A stretch of 64,000 nt of DNA from the NCBI GenBank assembly GCA_963837395.1, contig CAWINI010000002.1:248001-312000 (forward strand). The letters run 5' to 3'. The notes beneath the pieces were generated by a model. That model was given only the letters and a program-made list of their open reading frames with translations. It did no database searches and was not told where the DNA came from. Shown piece after piece: positions 1 through 7,452 of the stretch (its first letter is position 1; each line of letters starts with the position of its first letter). The DNA is from CAVZQN01 sp963837395 (GTDB taxonomy: Bacteria; Acidobacteriota; HRBIN11; JAKEFK01). Position numbers and translations under genes: made by a program.

Positions 1-748
1 GACTGGTTCCAATATGCAGAAGAGTATTATTTTCTTTTGAATAGATTGGAAGCCAGGCAATCCGCGCAGCCGCCTGCCACTTAAAAGTGGAAAACGACTG
101 TCCCTTTGATAGCGCATCGCCATACGCACCTACATTCCACAAAATACCTTGCTTTGGCAAATAACCAAGCCATTTAACTCCGTCAGCAAGAATTGGAATC
201 ACATCCAGTGCCATCTGTCTTTCTAATCCCCATCCGGCGTAGCCATTCATTACTTTGTTCAGTGAAGTTCCTTCTTTTGTGCGGCCGATAAAAATATTTC
301 CCCACAATTCAGGTACTCCGATGGTGAGGCCTGTTTCGCGCACAAACCATTCTCCGGATGGTTTGTCATACATGATTCCGGTTTTCCAGGTTATGGGTCT
401 CTTCGTTGGAATTTGTCCGCTGAAGAGTATTCGGAAATCACGAAGCTTCGCCGTGTTTTCCACCACATACCCTCCGATTTCTGCCTGCTCTTTGGCTTCA
501 TCATCCTGATCAAATCCTCCGTATTCATAAAGAAGCCCAGCGCCAAACTTGAATGTAGTGAAGCCGAAGTCAAATTCGTTCCACGGCTTTTTAGGAGCAT
601 CTTTTTTTACGATGAACTCTCCTTCAGTGCCATCCGGGAGAGAATTAGGATCTGTCTGGCAGTACAGCTCACCAGGCAAAACACACAAAAGTAAAACAGT
701 GAATCCTACGCAAGTTAAGAGAACATATTTTGAGACTTTCATTCGCAT
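1..748 (-). CDS. OprO/OprP-type (phosphate-selective porin family) outer-membrane porin, 5' part
   Basis: The gene runs off the left edge, so only about 249 residues are present. I translated it by hand on the minus strand from ATG 748 (MRMKV); ATG 742, two codons later, is an equally good start, and neither has a clear ribosome binding site. Residues 1-31 form a signal peptide ending near LYCQ. After a short acidic stretch come alternating beta-strand-like segments. The stretch at residues 155-174 (GRTKEGTSLNKVMNGYAGWG) resembles the Porin_O_P family, where a GR-K-E segment precedes a conserved strand. It lies 186 bases after the asparaginase stop and is probably the last gene of the amide amino-acid operon. 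Family assignment is from memory; substrate is inferred only from neighbours. Confidence 0.7.
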   Translation of the reverse strand, partial: MRMKVSKYVLLTCVGFTVLLLCVLPGELYCQTDPNSLPDGTEGEFIVKKDAPKKPWNEFDFGFTTFKFGAGLLYEYGGFDQDDEAKEQAEIGGYVVENTAKLRDFRILFSGQIPTKRPITWKTGIMYDKPSGEWFVRETGLTIGVPELWGNIFIGRTKEGTSLNKVMNGYAGWGLERQMALDVIPILADGVKWLGYLPKQGILWNVGAYGDALSKGQSFSTFKWQAAARIAWLPIYSKENNTLLHIGTS

Positions 749-934
749 CACTAAGTTTTCTATAAATCAGGCATCGCGCCGTCGGTTTGCGGTAGTGGCT
801 TTTTCTAAAAATAATTGAAGCGGAAGATGGAGTCGATCTCCCCATGATTTTTTATCATGCAATGCTAATGGGAAAACAACATGCAGAAAGTTTTTACCTG
901 CGATCCATCCGCGCTGATATACGCGCCCTTCAGA

Positions 935-2002
935 TCAATATCGATTGAAATAATCCTGAATCTTTTTCGGGTCGGATGTTTTCAAAAGCGCAAGCTGCAA
1001 AAGCGGACGTGACTTCGCAGGATTCAGTTCTATAGAAGCCACCGTTCCGATTTGATCGTCATTCACTTCGATATTCCTCCGGATGATTCCGCCATTTGTG
1101 CGAGACGACCGCACAACAACTACACCTTTCGCAATCGCGCGTTTCACAGCTTCCAATGCAGGCGCTGTCATGTTTCCATCACCTACACCAGCAATAACTA
1201 AACCTTTGGCACCATGCTCCACAGCGGAATCAATAATGTCAGGGGACATATTTGCATGGGCATAAATAATATCGACACGCGGCAAACCCTTCCCTGGAAC
1301 AAGTGCTAGTTCACTTTTGCTGGTATGCACCTGCGATGGAGTTCGGTACCAGACGTCAGGTTCTCCAAACAAAACGGCACCGACTAATCCGGATTCGCCG
1401 GAAGTAAACGTTGCAACATCGGTTGTATGTGATTTGATAATGTCATGTGCAGAATGGATATCATCATCGATTGCTACAAGCACTCCACGTCCACGCGCAT
1501 TCGGATCACCCGCGATCGCGACCGCATTGTAAATGTTCAGTGGACCATCTGCGCTCATCGCTGTAGATGGACGCATTGAACCTGTCATTACAACTGGTTT
1601 GTCACTCTTCACAACAAGATCCAGAAAGTAAGATGTTTCCTCCAACGTATCTGTACCATGAGTGATCGCCACTCCATCCACATCAGGAGATGCAAGGAGT
1701 TCGTTTACACGGTTCGCAAGCTTGATCCAGACTTCATCGTTCATGTCCTGGCTGCCGATGCTGGACACCTGATCCCCTTTAACTTCCGCAATTTTTTTGA
1801 GTTCAGGTACAGCCTGGATCAGAATATCTACGCCAACTGCACCGGATTGATATCCTGCTTCAGTAGCAGAGGCAGCTGAACCTGCAATCGTTCCGCCAGT
1901 TGCAACGATCACAATTCTTGGTTTCTTATCGCTCTGTGCATACAACGTGCATGCGATTAACAGAACTAAACAAGTGACACTTGAGAGTTTTAGGATTTTC
2001 AT
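935..2002 (-). CDS. ansB: Exported type II L-asparaginase
   Basis: Hydrolyses asparagine to aspartate and ammonia. The 355 residues are usual for the family plus a signal peptide (residues 1-22, ending TLYA). Both catalytic motifs are visible: TGGTIAG at residues 35-41, with the nucleophile Thr38, and THGTDTLEET at residues 114-123, giving the Thr117-Asp118 pair. The lysine of the second triad sits in IIKSHTTD. The ATG at 2002 is preceded by a GAGGAAGG ribosome binding site. The gene follows aspA by 9 bases, so the product aspartate would meet the exported aspartase in the same compartment. Family assignment is firm; periplasmic location rests on the signal peptide. Confidence 0.95.
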   Translation of the reverse strand: MKILKLSSVTCLVLLIACTLYAQSDKKPRIVIVATGGTIAGSAASATEAGYQSGAVGVDILIQAVPELKKIAEVKGDQVSSIGSQDMNDEVWIKLANRVNELLASPDVDGVAITHGTDTLEETSYFLDLVVKSDKPVVMTGSMRPSTAMSADGPLNIYNAVAIAGDPNARGRGVLVAIDDDIHSAHDIIKSHTTDVATFTSGESGLVGAVLFGEPDVWYRTPSQVHTSKSELALVPGKGLPRVDIIYAHANMSPDIIDSAVEHGAKGLVIAGVGDGNMTAPALEAVKRAIAKGVVVVRSSRTNGGIIRRNIEVNDDQIGTVASIELNPAKSRPLLQLALLKTSDPKKIQDYFNRY

Positions 2003-2011
2003 ATTCCTTCC

Positions 2012-3487
2012 TCACTTCTTCTTGTACTGTTCTGGATTCAAACCGGTTAACTTCACCGGATCCAGTAAGTCCTTAATCTGATCTTCGGTTAAGATTTTCT
2101 TTTCGCGGATGATTTGCAAAATTCCTTTTTTGGTGTCGTAAGCTTCTTTAGCCAGCTCGGTCGCCTTCTCATAACCGATTACAGGATTTAGAGCAGTAAC
2201 AATACCAACAGTCTTTTCCATGTATTCCTGGAGCACATCTTCGTTCACAGTGATTCCATCAATGCAGCTCTTTCTGAAGGCTTGCGATGTCGTGAATAAC
2301 AGATGCTGCGATTCCATGATGGCAAGAGCTTCCAGTGGTTCATATGCATTCAGCTGAAGTTGTCCACTGTGAGCAGCAAGCGTAACGCTGTAGTCATTTC
2401 CCATTACGCGGAATGCAACAAGGTTCACCAGTTCAGGAATAACTGGATTCACTTTGCCTGGCATGATGGAAGATCCAGGCTGCATTGCAGGCAACTTCAC
2501 TTCAAATAATCCTGCGCGTGGCCCCGATCCAAGCAAGATTAAATCTCCGGCAATTTTGGAAAGCTTAATTGCTACACTTTTAAGTGCGCCTGAATATACG
2601 ACAAATCCTTGTTGATCCCAGGTTGCAGCAATCATGTCTGTTGCGGGAACGATCGGTTTTTTTGTGAGCTCTGCCAGATGCGCAGCACACTTTTCGGGAT
2701 ACCCTTTTGGAACATTCAAACCTGTCCCAATTGCCGTTGCTCCCATGTTCACTGAATACAAATATTTTTCGGAATCTTTCAGAAGTGCGATTTCACTTTC
2801 AAGCGATGCAGCCATGGCATGGAATTCCTGACCAACAGTCATAGGAACGGCATCCTGCATTTCGGTTCTTCCCATTTTTACAATTCGAAGAAATGCATCG
2901 CCCTTCATCCTGAAAGAAACAACAAGGTTTTCCAACTCCGCAACCAATTTGTCATTGCGTAATAAGAAAGCTACTTTTAGCGCAGTTGGATAGGAATCAT
3001 TCGTGGACTGCGACATGTTGAGATCATCATGCGGCTCAACAAAGTTGTATTCACCTTTTTTATGACCGGTTAGCTCCAGCCCAACATTTGCCAGTACTTC
3101 ATTAGCATTCATGTTTGTGGATGTACCAGCGCCGCCTTGATAAAAATCCACCTGAAATTGATCGTGATATTTTCCTTTCAGTACGGCATCACAAGCTTTC
3201 TCAATCGCATCCAACCTCTCCTTTTTCATGGCGCCCACATCGAAATTTGCGCGTGCTGCTGCAAGCTTTACGATCGCCCAGGCTTCTACAAAACCTGGAT
3301 AGTGATTGATCGGGGTACCAGAAATTTGGAAGTTTTCGAGTGCCCGCAGCGTTTGAACGCCGTAATAAGCATCTGCTGGCACTTGCTTTTCGCCCAGCAA
3401 ATCTTTTTCGACGCGATACTGGCCTTGAGCATAAATGCTGCCAGATATTGATAATAATAGTACTATGATAATAGTATTAGTTTTCAC
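2012..3487 (-). CDS. aspA: Aspartate ammonia-lyase with an N-terminal signal peptide
   Basis: Aspartase/fumarase superfamily enzyme that releases ammonia from aspartate to give fumarate. At 491 residues it is about 20 longer than usual; the extra part is a textbook signal peptide (MKTNTIIIVLLLSISGSIYA, residues 1-20). The catalytic loop GSSIMPGKVNPV is at residues 338-349, with the active serine at 339/340. Start is GTG at 3487, with AAAGGAG about 7 bases upstream, so the signal peptide is part of the translated gene. It sits 11 bases after the Dcu transporter and 9 before asparaginase. Cytoplasmic aspartases are the rule, so an exported one is odd. Class II fumarase is the main alternative, but the AspA-like signature and the asparaginase neighbour favour aspartase. 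Confidence 0.88.
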   Translation of the reverse strand: MKTNTIIIVLLLSISGSIYAQGQYRVEKDLLGEKQVPADAYYGVQTLRALENFQISGTPINHYPGFVEAWAIVKLAAARANFDVGAMKKERLDAIEKACDAVLKGKYHDQFQVDFYQGGAGTSTNMNANEVLANVGLELTGHKKGEYNFVEPHDDLNMSQSTNDSYPTALKVAFLLRNDKLVAELENLVVSFRMKGDAFLRIVKMGRTEMQDAVPMTVGQEFHAMAASLESEIALLKDSEKYLYSVNMGATAIGTGLNVPKGYPEKCAAHLAELTKKPIVPATDMIAATWDQQGFVVYSGALKSVAIKLSKIAGDLILLGSGPRAGLFEVKLPAMQPGSSIMPGKVNPVIPELVNLVAFRVMGNDYSVTLAAHSGQLQLNAYEPLEALAIMESQHLLFTTSQAFRKSCIDGITVNEDVLQEYMEKTVGIVTALNPVIGYEKATELAKEAYDTKKGILQIIREKKILTEDQIKDLLDPVKLTGLNPEQYKKK

Positions 3488-3498
3488 ACCAAACTCCT

Positions 3499-4833
3499 TT
3501 ACTTAAATACAATCGAACTTAAGACCATAGCTGAAGCGGTAGCGACTACCGTTGTAACGATCCCCGGAATCATGAAGCTATGGTTCAGTAAATACTTCCC
3601 AATCCGAGTTGTTCCGGTTTGATCAAAGGAAACCGCGGCCAGGATCGTTCCATAAGTTGGAAGGAAGAACAGTCCGTTTACAGATGGATACGCTCCTATG
3701 ATTTCTTTCGCACCTAGACCCAGAGCAATGCCAACTGGCGCAAGGATGACAATCGTTGCCGCAGGACTGAACAGCAGAATAGATAATGTGAACAAGCCAG
3801 CAGAAAATATCCAGGGATGTGCTTGAATCTGTGATGAAATACTTTGCACAATCACGTTTTGATTTGCTTCAAAAAATGATGAGCCCAGCCATGAAACTCC
3901 AAGAATTGAAATGAGCGCAACCAATCCGCCTTTCATCATGCTTCCTTTCACTGCTGTTTCCGGACTCGCTTTAAAAAGAACCATCATCACACCAGCAGCG
4001 CATAACATCAGGATCATGATCGCTCTTCCCATTTCAACTTGACCGGTTTCAACTAGATCTTCAGCAACCTTTTGATACACAGGGCGCAATCCAGGAAAGA
4101 TTCCGATTGCAACAACAGAAAGAATTGCAATTATGAATACAATGCAGGAACCGATTGCTCGCGCGCGAGCCTGACCTTGAAGTGGGACAGACTCTTCAAC
4201 AGACTTTACTTTTCCTTCTTCCAGACGTTTTAGATATTCTGGATCTTCGTCCAATTCTTTGCCTTTCCACCATACTGATAGAATTCCCGCGGCCACTCCT
4301 AAAAGTGTTGATGGAATGATCACCATCAGGATTTGTGACAGTCCAACATTTTTTGCGGCAAGCACACCTGACAACGCAACAGTGACTGCTGATACTGGCG
4401 ATGCAATGACACCTTGGAGTGATGCAATCACACTGATAGACATCGGACGTTCCGGACGGATTTTTGCGCGGCGTGATACTTCCGAAATCACAGGAAGCAA
4501 AGCGTAAATCACATGTTGAGTGCCCGCTGCAAACACAAGGATGTATGTCACCAGCGGACCAAGAAATGTAATTTGATGCGGCCGACGTCTTAGAATTTTT
4601 TCAGCTGTTTGGACTAAAAAATCTAAACCGCCGGCCGCTTGCATTACAGAGAGAGCCGTTATCACTGCGATGATCATCCCCAGCACTGTTCCGGGAGGTG
4701 ATCCCGGTGGAAGCTTGAGGATGAACACAAAAACCATCAAACCGAAACCAGCAATCGTTCCGAGTCCGATTCCTCCGATGCGTGCACCGATTACGATGCA
4801 CGCAAGGAATAGAATCAATTCGAACCAGAACAT
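3499..4833 (-). CDS. Anaerobic C4-dicarboxylate transporter, DcuA/DcuB family
   Basis: Inner-membrane carrier of the Dcu family, which exchanges fumarate, malate, aspartate and succinate. The 444 residues and 10-12 hydrophobic segments match the family. Typical stretches include the N-terminal ARIGGIGLGTIAGFG segment and AAGTQHVIYALLPVISEV near residue 105. It lies 9 bases after the porin and 11 before aspA. With an exported aspartase next door, it could import periplasmic fumarate or aspartate, or swap fumarate for succinate in fumarate respiration. Whether it is DcuA-like or DcuB-like cannot be decided here. The ATG at 4833 has only a weak GAG upstream, and coupling to the preceding gene is likely. 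Confidence 0.9.
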   Translation of the reverse strand: MFWFELILFLACIVIGARIGGIGLGTIAGFGLMVFVFILKLPPGSPPGTVLGMIIAVITALSVMQAAGGLDFLVQTAEKILRRRPHQITFLGPLVTYILVFAAGTQHVIYALLPVISEVSRRAKIRPERPMSISVIASLQGVIASPVSAVTVALSGVLAAKNVGLSQILMVIIPSTLLGVAAGILSVWWKGKELDEDPEYLKRLEEGKVKSVEESVPLQGQARARAIGSCIVFIIAILSVVAIGIFPGLRPVYQKVAEDLVETGQVEMGRAIMILMLCAAGVMMVLFKASPETAVKGSMMKGGLVALISILGVSWLGSSFFEANQNVIVQSISSQIQAHPWIFSAGLFTLSILLFSPAATIVILAPVGIALGLGAKEIIGAYPSVNGLFFLPTYGTILAAVSFDQTGTTRIGKYLLNHSFMIPGIVTTVVATASAMVLSSIVFK

Positions 4834-4842
4834 TTTGTCTCG

Positions 4843-5802
4843 TTAGAAATTCATCTCCAAAACAGTTGTGAAAACATCTCCATTTCCGCCCACCGGATAA
4901 GGAACTGCTGTGTATCCAACGGGAGCATGATTTAGATGGAGCCATTCCACATTCACTCTGAGTCCGCGTTGCTGAAGAAAATACCAGTTAACGCCTGCTC
5001 GAAACTCGGACGCATCACCATAGTCGCCATAGATTCCAGCACCAGCCACATAGGGCTGAAGGACTTTTGGGATAACCATTGCTGAAAACCACAGTTGATA
5101 ACCGTGATCGTTGATGTCGGCAATTCCTCCAACATTGCTTCCCTGGAAATTACTTAACCAGCGCCAGTAGTACTCTCCTTCAAGCGCGAAACCTTTATAC
5201 TTGAATCCTCCATCAATGCTCGACATGTCGTAGTCGACCTTTTCAACCGTAATACCATCGCCGAAAAGATTGGGAGTGAAGATAATGCTTCCATCTGTTA
5301 GCCGGATCTGGCTGTTCTCAATGCTGTTGGCACCCGGCTGGCTCTGCTTATCCTCCGTACTATGGGTGTAGTGGACTCCGGCTCTTGTGGCTAAGTTTTC
5401 GTGAAAGTCGTAATCACCAAACGTACCGTAAAGCCCGAATTCACCTGTAGTTGGCAACCACTGAAGCATGAACGCGGATGTATTGAGCTTGTTGTCCAGT
5501 TGCGCTGCGCTCACCCCGAGCGTGCTCAGGTTGTTGCCGATCATCGCCTGATATTTCAACTCGGTCGAGATCTCGCCCTTGAGCCAAAAACCGGTTGTGT
5601 ACGAGCCTCGGAAGAATTCGTCCGAAATCAGCCGATCGTCTACGCCAAGCCAGTAAGGGAATTGACCCTCGGTGCTGCGCACAGAAGGAAGGCTGCTAAT
5701 TCCGCCGCCAAACGTTACGTGCCTGTTAAACGAGTAGCTCAGGTTACCAGCACCCACTACCTGGGCAGGATCACCCTGGCTTGTGTTAGAGGACGCATAC
5801 AT
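4843..5802 (-). CDS. C-terminal fragment of the DUF3011/OprO-OprP-type porin (frameshifted)
   Basis: Main beta-barrel part of the porin whose N-terminus is the fragment at 5,786-6,343. The 319 residues are rich in alternating aromatic/polar strands and end in Phe (VLEMNF), the usual last residue of outer-membrane barrels. The apparent start at 5802 has no ribosome binding site. It lies inside the upstream fragment, overlapping it by 17 bases in another frame. Dropping one base near 5,795 fuses the two as ...YYLYV-W-SSNTSQGDP..., which reads as continuous porin. This is therefore one gene with a one-base insertion, not two genes. The gene looks richer in G+C than its neighbours: two 60-base lines I counted here are about 53%, against 40% near 2,050. 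Confidence 0.8.
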   Translation of the reverse strand: MYASSNTSQGDPAQVVGAGNLSYSFNRHVTFGGGISSLPSVRSTEGQFPYWLGVDDRLISDEFFRGSYTTGFWLKGEISTELKYQAMIGNNLSTLGVSAAQLDNKLNTSAFMLQWLPTTGEFGLYGTFGDYDFHENLATRAGVHYTHSTEDKQSQPGANSIENSQIRLTDGSIIFTPNLFGDGITVEKVDYDMSSIDGGFKYKGFALEGEYYWRWLSNFQGSNVGGIADINDHGYQLWFSAMVIPKVLQPYVAGAGIYGDYGDASEFRAGVNWYFLQQRGLRVNVEWLHLNHAPVGYTAVPYPVGGNGDVFTTVLEMNF

Positions 5803-6343
5803 ATAGGTAGTAACGGAACTTGGGGGTCATGAACCAACCGCTAAACGGCAGAAAGAACTTGGTCAACTGAATGTCCTCGCGCTGCTTTACTTCGAACGTA
5901 TTACCAAAGAAGTCTGTATAGTTCGGATCCAGACCTTTCTGATTCAGGTAACGCACATAGCTCATGAGCCTCATATATATTTCGCCCTTTTCGCCTTCAT
6001 ATAGCAGGAACCCGGCGTTGGGAATGTATTCAGGTTTCCCCTTCTTCTCCGGTTTCTCTGTCACCGCTCCTTTAACGATGAACTCGCCGACACAACCGTC
6101 CGAAACCCAGATGCTGTGATCGTCGTAGCCCCATGTCTTCCCTAAAAGACAGGCCGACTCACCTGAGGATTTGGCAAGAATAACGCCGTTCGAAGTATCA
6201 GCAGGGCACGATTGCCGCTCGCCTATCTTTGATGCGCATGTCACTCTTTCCTGCGCGGATAAGACTTGAGCTAAAACAAAAAACACCGCGACGCAGAGGA
6301 CATATCGAATGAACCTCCGCCGGAACACAGAACCCTTACTCAT
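5786..6343 (-). CDS. N-terminal fragment of exported porin: signal peptide, DUF3011 domain, start of barrel
   Basis: Residues 1-30 are a signal peptide (ends VLSA). Residues 33-90 form a compact domain with four Cys (36, 46, 65, 84) and the WGYDDHSIWV...GC-GEF pattern that I associate with DUF3011. The porin barrel begins around residue 105 (GFLLYEGEKGEIYMRLMSYV). The reading frame stops at 5,786, 17 bases into the next fragment. The two Cys pairs could form periplasmic disulfides. A DUF3011 module in front of a barrel is unusual; it could be a ligand-binding or plug-like periplasmic domain, which is inference. The start ATG 6343 has an AAGGAGAT ribosome binding site upstream. Confidence 0.75.
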   Translation of the reverse strand: MSKGSVFRRRFIRYVLCVAVFFVLAQVLSAQERVTCASKIGERQSCPADTSNGVILAKSSGESACLLGKTWGYDDHSIWVSDGCVGEFIVKGAVTEKPEKKGKPEYIPNAGFLLYEGEKGEIYMRLMSYVRYLNQKGLDPNYTDFFGNTFEVKQREDIQLTKFFLPFSGWFMTPKFRYYLYVCVL

Positions 6344-6382
6344 AAAAATCTCCTTCGCTATTGATTCGACGAGTAACTCAAC

Positions 6383-6397
6383 CGGGGTATTGCCCCG
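6383..6397. other. Short GC-rich hairpin in the glsA-porin gap
   Basis: The sequence CGGGG-TATTG-CCCCG sits in the 64-base gap between the glutaminase stop and the porin start. There is no T-tract, so it is not a standard terminator. It may stabilise mRNA ends or damp read-through within the operon. Confidence 0.3.
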
Positions 6398-6407
6398 ACC
6401 GAGGAAG

Positions 6408-7451
6408 TCATTTCGGCTTTGCAGCGTAAGGGTTTCCGCCTAACGCATTGGAAATATCGATAATTGCTTTCTGCGCACGAACACTGTTTCCGGCATCATC
6501 TAACGGAGGTGAAATTACAGCGATGCCGAATTTTCCAGGTGATACAGCGATCAGGCCGCCACCGACTCCGCTTTTTCCAGGCAGACCTGATGCAAACAAC
6601 CATTTGCCGGAATCATCATACAAACCCGCCGTTGCCATAACAGCAAGTATTCCCGGGACCTTCTCTTGATCAATTACCTTTTTCCCGGTGACAGGATTCT
6701 TACCACCATTGGCAAGTGTTCCCGCCATTGTTGCCAAATCTTTTGCATTAACTCCAATCGAACACTGCTTCGTGTACAGATCTACTGCACGTTGCCAATC
6801 GCTTTTGATGTATCCATATGCAAGCATCAATGCGCCAATGGCCTGATTGCGCTGATTGGTATCAGACTCAGATTTATAAACATCTTGCAGTACTGTTAAC
6901 TGCCGGCCTGCACAATCATTTTCAATTCCGATGATCTTGCCCCAGATTTCGTCTGCATTCGCACCCTTCACCATACCGGTTGAAGAGATCGCGCCTGGGT
7001 TTACCAGCGGATTCATTTCGGGAGCTCCCGTTCCAACTACAGTCTTGACTGCTTCCACTGCGATAATGGAATTGAATCGCGCTCCGGTTGCATCTACTCC
7101 GATCCTGTTTCTAATTGCATCCGGACCTTGTTCCTGAATCACCTGTGCCATCGTGAAAACTTTGGAAATCGATTGAATTGATACTTCCGTATTAATATCG
7201 CCCATCGTGTAGACTTTTCCATCGGTTGTTACCAGGGCGATTCCATAAACATTCGGATCTACTTTTGCAAGCGCTGGAATGTAATCAGCATTCTTGCCTT
7301 CTTGCAGATTTTTGTACTTATCGTATGCAGCTTTCAGTGCTGCATTAATTTGATCCGGCGTTTGCGCTTGCAGTGATGTTCCAATGAACATCGCCGCAAC
7401 AAGCAGCAACAGCCATGTGCATTTGAAAAATGTTGATTTTGAGCTACTCAT
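6408..7451 (-). CDS. glsA: Exported glutaminase (GlsA family, serine-dependent)
   Basis: Converts glutamine to glutamate and ammonia. The 347 residues include a signal peptide (residues 1-30, ending SLQAQ), whereas GlsA enzymes are normally cytoplasmic and about 310 long. The catalytic S-x-x-K is Ser94-Ile-Ser-Lys97 in SIQSISKVF. Other family stretches are NPLVNPGAI, ESDTNQRN and KSGVGGGL. Start is ATG 7451, one base after the stop of the glutaminase-porin fusion. Its catalytic domain differs from that of the fusion at only about 29 of 318 aligned positions (my hand count), so this is a recent tandem duplication or is kept similar by gene conversion. Confidence 0.93.
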   Translation of the reverse strand: MSSSKSTFFKCTWLLLLVAAMFIGTSLQAQTPDQINAALKAAYDKYKNLQEGKNADYIPALAKVDPNVYGIALVTTDGKVYTMGDINTEVSIQSISKVFTMAQVIQEQGPDAIRNRIGVDATGARFNSIIAVEAVKTVVGTGAPEMNPLVNPGAISSTGMVKGANADEIWGKIIGIENDCAGRQLTVLQDVYKSESDTNQRNQAIGALMLAYGYIKSDWQRAVDLYTKQCSIGVNAKDLATMAGTLANGGKNPVTGKKVIDQEKVPGILAVMATAGLYDDSGKWLFASGLPGKSGVGGGLIAVSPGKFGIAVISPPLDDAGNSVRAQKAIIDISNALGGNPYAAKPK

Positions 7452-7452
7452 G

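Noticed and set aside
805..880. Possible terminator after asparaginase (CATGAT...ATCATG)
   Set aside because: Short A/T-rich stem and no T-tract in the direction of transcription.
3455..3480. ATAGTACTAT palindromes, also near 21,236 and 34,427
   Set aside because: Two lie inside coding sequence (aspA signal peptide, SulP helix) and one after a stop codon. A/T-rich chance palindromes explain them better than a binding site.
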